Part shown: one piece after another, positions 60,301-64,000 of the stretch
How the letters are laid out: every line of letters starts with the position of its first letter
How positions within the stretch are numbered: the first letter of the stretch is position 1
Assembly: GCA_024516155.1 (NCBI GenBank)
Contig: JAJJXM010000038.1
Span: forward strand, 124,001 to 188,000
DNA from: Pyronema omphalodes
Taxonomy: Eukaryota > Ascomycota > Pezizomycetes > Pezizales > Pyronemataceae
Length of the DNA stretch: 64,000 nucleotides
Direction: 5' to 3'
Translations under genes and position numbers: made by a program
The notes under the pieces: model-generated
Databases searched by the model: none
Seen by the model: the letters and a program-made list of their open reading frames with translations, nothing else
Told to the model about the DNA's origin: nothing

Positions 60301-62012
60301 ATCTCGTGCAAAACATGATCGAGCAATACATTGACCTCAGGATCATTGATATAGAAAGTATCAAGAATCTTACTGGGAATCCAACCCAGCTGTGCAAAAA
60401 CTATGTCGTTGCCACTTGCAATATCTTTGTATGCCATATCCCACATTCTTGCAAGACACCGCATTCCTTCTAGACGGACGTGAATCTTCTTATCTCTGAC
60501 ACGCTCTGCAAGTGTCTGTAAAATCTTCTTTCCCCAGTTTTTGGTGTCGGTATCGGGTCTTGCCTTGCGGTTGACAGCAGCTCCGGCTGCCACGGAATTT
60601 GTTGAATCATATAAGTTGAAGGGTGACTGGTCGGCTGCAAGTTTTGTAGTAATCGTCATATAATCCAGACTCCTCAACGCTTCGCAAACCGCAAATCGTA
60701 CAGTATCGTCTAGGTCATTAAGTTTGATTGCAATTAAATCCACCAATTGAACCGCCATTGTGTCATTTCGTTCCTTGAGAATCTTAACTGCTGCTTGAAC
60801 CCACTTTGCACGGACCCCGGGGGACTTGTCGTTTGCTCTTCCTACCCACACCTTCCATGTAGCAGGTGCTGCAGATAAGAAGTTGCCGGTTAAGGCCATC
60901 TCTCCAATGGTCTCACAGGCAAGCTTACGGACTTCTCCGTTGTCGCCAAGAAGCTCGTGCTCGAGTAAAGGAATAACATTATTGAGAACACCCGGACATG
61001 CTTTCCAAAGCTCTCCGGCAATTCTGTGGGCTTTTCTAAGCTCTCCTAAGTTTTCTGCAGTTTCACGGATTGCATGAATTTCGCTGTCACCGTCGGCTCC
61101 GTCTCCACTGGTTGGTGTGTTATTCATGATAGCCTCCGAAAAGAATTGGCAGATATGCCGTGACATCTTGTCTACACAGTTGTTGCAGATAGATTTTGCC
61201 ATGGTGTACGCCGGAGGTGGTACAGCACTTGTAAGAGTTGTCTGCTTTTCATGCGAATTATCTCCGCGGGCAGTCTTTTTAAGAGCTGGTACCTGCGCAG
61301 GTACCATCCGCAAGAATTGTGCTGCAATAATATCAATAACAGCTGAAGGAAGAGAGTTACATTCGTCAATAAGCTGAATCAAAATATCGGTCATTTGGTA
61401 TTCGACATTTTTTGAGCCTTCGGGTTTTGCGATGTCGAAGAAAGTTTTGAAGAGGTCTTTGATAATTGCGTCACTTTGGGATATGTCGGAAACCAAAACT
61501 ACGGATTTAACTGTGGATAACGAATCCAAGAGGTAGAGGTATTGTTGATAGTAAACTCCGTCGGTCTTATCCAGGCCTTTCAGACACGCCACAAAGAGCT
61601 TAAAAATTTCCTATTGAATTTGTTAGCACACCGTAATGGTCTATACTTGAAATACCCAGCTCACCTTGAGCTGTTGTTCGGTGTATGGAGCATTTGGCGC
61701 GTGTAGTCGTAGCATGTCGGCCAGGCATGCAGCAGTATAAGCTCTCACGCCCTCATCCTTATGATCCAGTAGATCAGCCTGTACCAACTCCTTTGCCGGT
61801 GTGGCTAAACTTCTATGATTATCTTCGGGCTGATCGAGTTCTCTAAGTTCCGCGCTGAGGTCTTTCAGTCTCTGCAGCAGGGTTGCGAGATTAATCGGTT
61901 TTCCCCTGGACCATGAGAGTGGCTCATTAAATTTCAAAAATCCTATTCCTGCGTTCTGTTCCGCAGCTTCATTATCCTCATCATTACTCGGAGGGTTGGA
62001 TGGACGGGCCAT
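57304..62012 (-). CDS. PDS5: Sister-chromatid cohesion factor PDS5
   Basis: HEAT-repeat regulator of cohesin that binds Scc1/Wapl/Eco1 and maintains cohesion in the nucleus. Five exons: 61665-62012, 60030-61610, 58505-59982, 58299-58413 and 57304-58248, giving about 1488 aa. The N-terminus (GIGFLKFNEPLSW, LLQRLKDLSAELREL, LLDHKDEGVRAYTAACLADMLRLHAPNAPYT in parts) is diagnostic. Long HEAT-type helical arrays follow (DKSPGVRAKWVQAAVKIL, DLDDTVRFAVCEALRSLDY, KKIHVRLEGMRCLARMWDM). The C-terminal exon has NMYYLSELSQAVIRHYAEHH, the Trp-rich WSIQTWPGRFRLPAALF, then a long basic/acidic disordered tail with KSRGKPARNS and KSSRGMKA. The acceptor of the last exon was placed at 58249 (ATACAG) because it gives the family's NxYxLSxLxQ sequence; an AAG acceptor nine bases upstream is an alternative. 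Confidence 0.93.
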
Positions 62013-62920
62013 CTCGAATGGCGGTTTGACTGGGTTGCCGGCAGAGCGCTGCTGTCGCGGTTGTCTAGCTCAAGTTACGATGTTGCTCGATCTTATCGTG
62101 GTAAAATTGGGCGCGTTGGCTGGTATGAGGTGCAAAATGGAATGTCTGTATAAGCGTAAGTCACGGTAAGTGGGGTTGCCAGTGACAGTCGATGAGGTGT
62201 ACTAACTGTGTGTGCCAAACGGGCGGACGCGAGAGGAATGGGTGCGAGAGGACGGGGGAGATGAATCGCTCGCCGCTTTCGCTACAACCCTTGCCCAAAA
62301 CGCGTTTAACCCTAGCCCTGGGTCAAACGTAATAAAAATGGTATTCCGATGCAGATATGGCATCAGAGACTTAATGTTAAATAAATAAAAGATCTACTAG
62401 TTATTATACATACTGGTTAACTACTTTGAAGACCTCAGTGGCGATTTTGGTGTGTTCCTGACGTGGAGAAAGCTATTTCAAAACACGAAGGCACGTGGTC
62501 AATCTAAATTCGGTAATATCGAATGAGGCGACCATAGAATTCATTTCTGCGATGATTTCATTCCACTACAATTTTTAACTCCAATAATCTAAGTGTTTTC
62601 TATGATATTTAATCTATTTCCTACTGTGCCATTATTAATTTGCTTAATTTTTCAGCGCCCAACCCTGTTTGCCTCCCTGACGGCCGGCCACTGTGCACGC
62701 GAAGCTGCATGTTCTAGCCTTCTCTATCAACTGTTACCATTTCAGTCCTACACCAGTGTGCTTAACGTCAAATGTTAGTACTGTATGCAATGGAATTTCA
62801 TCAAGAGACATTAAGCGCTTTAGTAACAAACGTAATGAACTAGGAATCACGGAAAACATTGTATATGATTACTATGCAACAAATAGAAACAAAGAAATAA
62901 TATCTCGCTCGAAATCCAGC
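62013..62920. other. Intergenic PDS5 upstream / PAF-AH 3' flank
   Basis: The GC-rich part 62013-62310 is probably the PDS5 promoter. The remainder is AT-rich and leads into the 3' end of the next leftward gene. No gene or repeat is supported. Confidence 0.5.
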
Positions 62921-64000
62921 CTATCCTCTAAACTTCCAGATAACACCTCCGAAGTTGGCCTCCTCATTAGATTTGGTGTATTCCGACTCCACCTGATCTG
63001 CCTCCGCATACTGAGTGTCAACTTCCGACTTCCCTCCTAACCTTTCAATGTATTCAACTTCCGGATACTGCGCATTCTTCTTATTAATCAACTTCAACTT
63101 ATTCTTCTTTAAAGACCATCCAAAGAAATCCCTAGTGTAAGCACCCAAAAGCTTTCTGGCCCTGTCACCCTTCATAGTTCCGATCAATTCCTCAATCCCC
63201 GGTACCTTTCTAAAACCCAACATATCAACAAGCGTCGGGTAATCGCTAAAAAGGCCATGCTTAGCTCCTTTAATAGTCATCTCCCTATTCCACCCATCCT
63301 GAGCATTCCTCCAGCTCTTCCAAGTTGGATCAACCGTTGAATTATGGTCAGGCGTTCCCATGAGAAGGAAGTTTCCGCTGACATCTGATTTTCCAACCTC
63401 TCCCCAGATGCCGCCGTCCATATTCATTCCTGCTTTGATCCTAGTCCTTCCGATCATAGCTCCAGCGACTGCAGCTCCGCCTAGTGAATGTCCAAAGGCT
63501 CCAATCTTGTCAAGCCGCATCAACCTTGACCGACGGAAATTCTCCAGCTGATCAGCAACAAAGCGAATATCTTTGATCCTGATCTGGAAGAACTTCTCCG
63601 TGACCTCGTCCGTCAAATTCATCGGAACACGAGAATATGCAACAGTTCCATCGCTGAATTCAACTGCAGCAGCGTCATAAGGATGATCGATAGAAAACAC
63701 ACAGTATCCATACGAAGCTAAGTCTTCATACATGGTTGTATAAATGTGTCTCGGGACACCCATACCGGTGGAGAAAATGATGGGATACATGCCCCGGAAC
63801 TTTGGTCCTGGATGTTTTTCGTAGTAAGAGTTGGTCCTGATATCGTTTAAGGTGCCGTTAGGGAGGCCATAGTGAGCACCAAGGAGATCGCCGATGAGGG
63901 GAGAGAGATAGCTCTCAATCTCGCTTCCATATTGAGGCTGGGAAATGGGATAATAGGCTTGGACGACGACTCGGCGGTTTCCAGTGCCGAATTCTTCGGG
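62921..64000 (-). CDS. Platelet-activating-factor acetylhydrolase-like esterase (partial)
   Basis: Alpha/beta-hydrolase of the PAF-acetylhydrolase (isoform II) family, which hydrolyses short or oxidised sn-2 acyl groups of phospholipids; the fungal substrate is unknown. The frame is open from the stop at 62921 to the window end, so the 5' part is cut off; 359 codons are visible. The oxyanion/strand region reads MYPIIFSTGMGVPRHIY, then YEDLASYGYCVFSIDHPYDA. The nucleophile motif is GHSLGGAA (Ser), the acid is probably the Asp in NMDGGIWG, and the histidine is in AKHGLFSDYPTLVDMLG, matching the plasma PAF-AH order. The upstream part RRVVVQAYYPI and LPNGTLNDIRTNSYYE also fits the family. No signal peptide can be judged because the start lies outside. 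Confidence 0.88.
   Translation of the reverse strand, partial: PEEFGTGNRRVVVQAYYPISQPQYGSEIESYLSPLIGDLLGAHYGLPNGTLNDIRTNSYYEKHPGPKFRGMYPIIFSTGMGVPRHIYTTMYEDLASYGYCVFSIDHPYDAAAVEFSDGTVAYSRVPMNLTDEVTEKFFQIRIKDIRFVADQLENFRRSRLMRLDKIGAFGHSLGGAAVAGAMIGRTRIKAGMNMDGGIWGEVGKSDVSGNFLLMGTPDHNSTVDPTWKSWRNAQDGWNREMTIKGAKHGLFSDYPTLVDMLGFRKVPGIEELIGTMKGDRARKLLGAYTRDFFGWSLKKNKLKLINKKNAQYPEVEYIERLGGKSEVDTQYAEADQVESEYTKSNEEANFGGVIWKFRG

Overview
The window is nuclear DNA from a filamentous ascomycete (Pezizomycotina). The genes are eukaryotic and split by many short GT-AG introns, mostly 50-90 bp. The gene set is fungal: SET9, ITC1, CTK3, CBP3, MRPL38, a fungal-type NiCoT transporter and a Q-rich PKA catalytic subunit. 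Intergenic DNA is long and full of microsatellites, which fits an early-diverging lineage such as Orbiliomycetes or Pezizomycetes; that placement is a guess. I rebuilt exon structures by hand from reading frame, splice-site consensus and family conservation.

Layout. 1-12.2 kb: SET9 histone methyltransferase (-), mitochondrial uL14m (+), RNA polymerase II subunit RPB9 (-), mitochondrial bL12m (+), CTD-kinase gamma subunit CTK3 (-), and an NFKBIL1/J-like gene (+) that carries an apparent one-base frameshift at a C8 run. 12.2-20.8 kb: a gene-poor stretch, then the PKA catalytic subunit (+), more repeats, and the cytochrome bc1 assembly chaperone CBP3 (+). 20.8-25.3 kb: a mosaic of tandem repeats holding two near-identical, roughly 490-bp, non-autonomous Mutator-like elements, each bounded by a 9-bp duplication. 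25.3-46.9 kb: ITC1 (ISWI-complex subunit, -) and the giant ribosome-biogenesis ATPase midasin/MDN1 (+, about 5066 aa). 47-50.5 kb: transposon debris, namely a hAT C-terminus and a 5'-truncated non-LTR element. 51-64 kb: a NiCoT nickel/cobalt permease (-), an unrecognised coiled-coil protein with a 10-residue C-terminal repeat (-), cohesin factor PDS5 (-), and a partial PAF-acetylhydrolase-like enzyme (-) cut by the window end.

The genes are housekeeping genes in no functional operon or cluster. Several share divergent promoters: SET9/MRPL38, RPB9/MRPL12, CTK3/NFKBIL1-like and ITC1/MDN1. No secondary-metabolite, CRISPR-like or defence system is visible. The unusual content is the short MULE derivatives, the 7/8-bp tandem-repeat fields, very small exons (3, 11, 17 and 19 nt of coding sequence) and the C8 frameshift. 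No tRNA or rRNA gene was recognised by eye.
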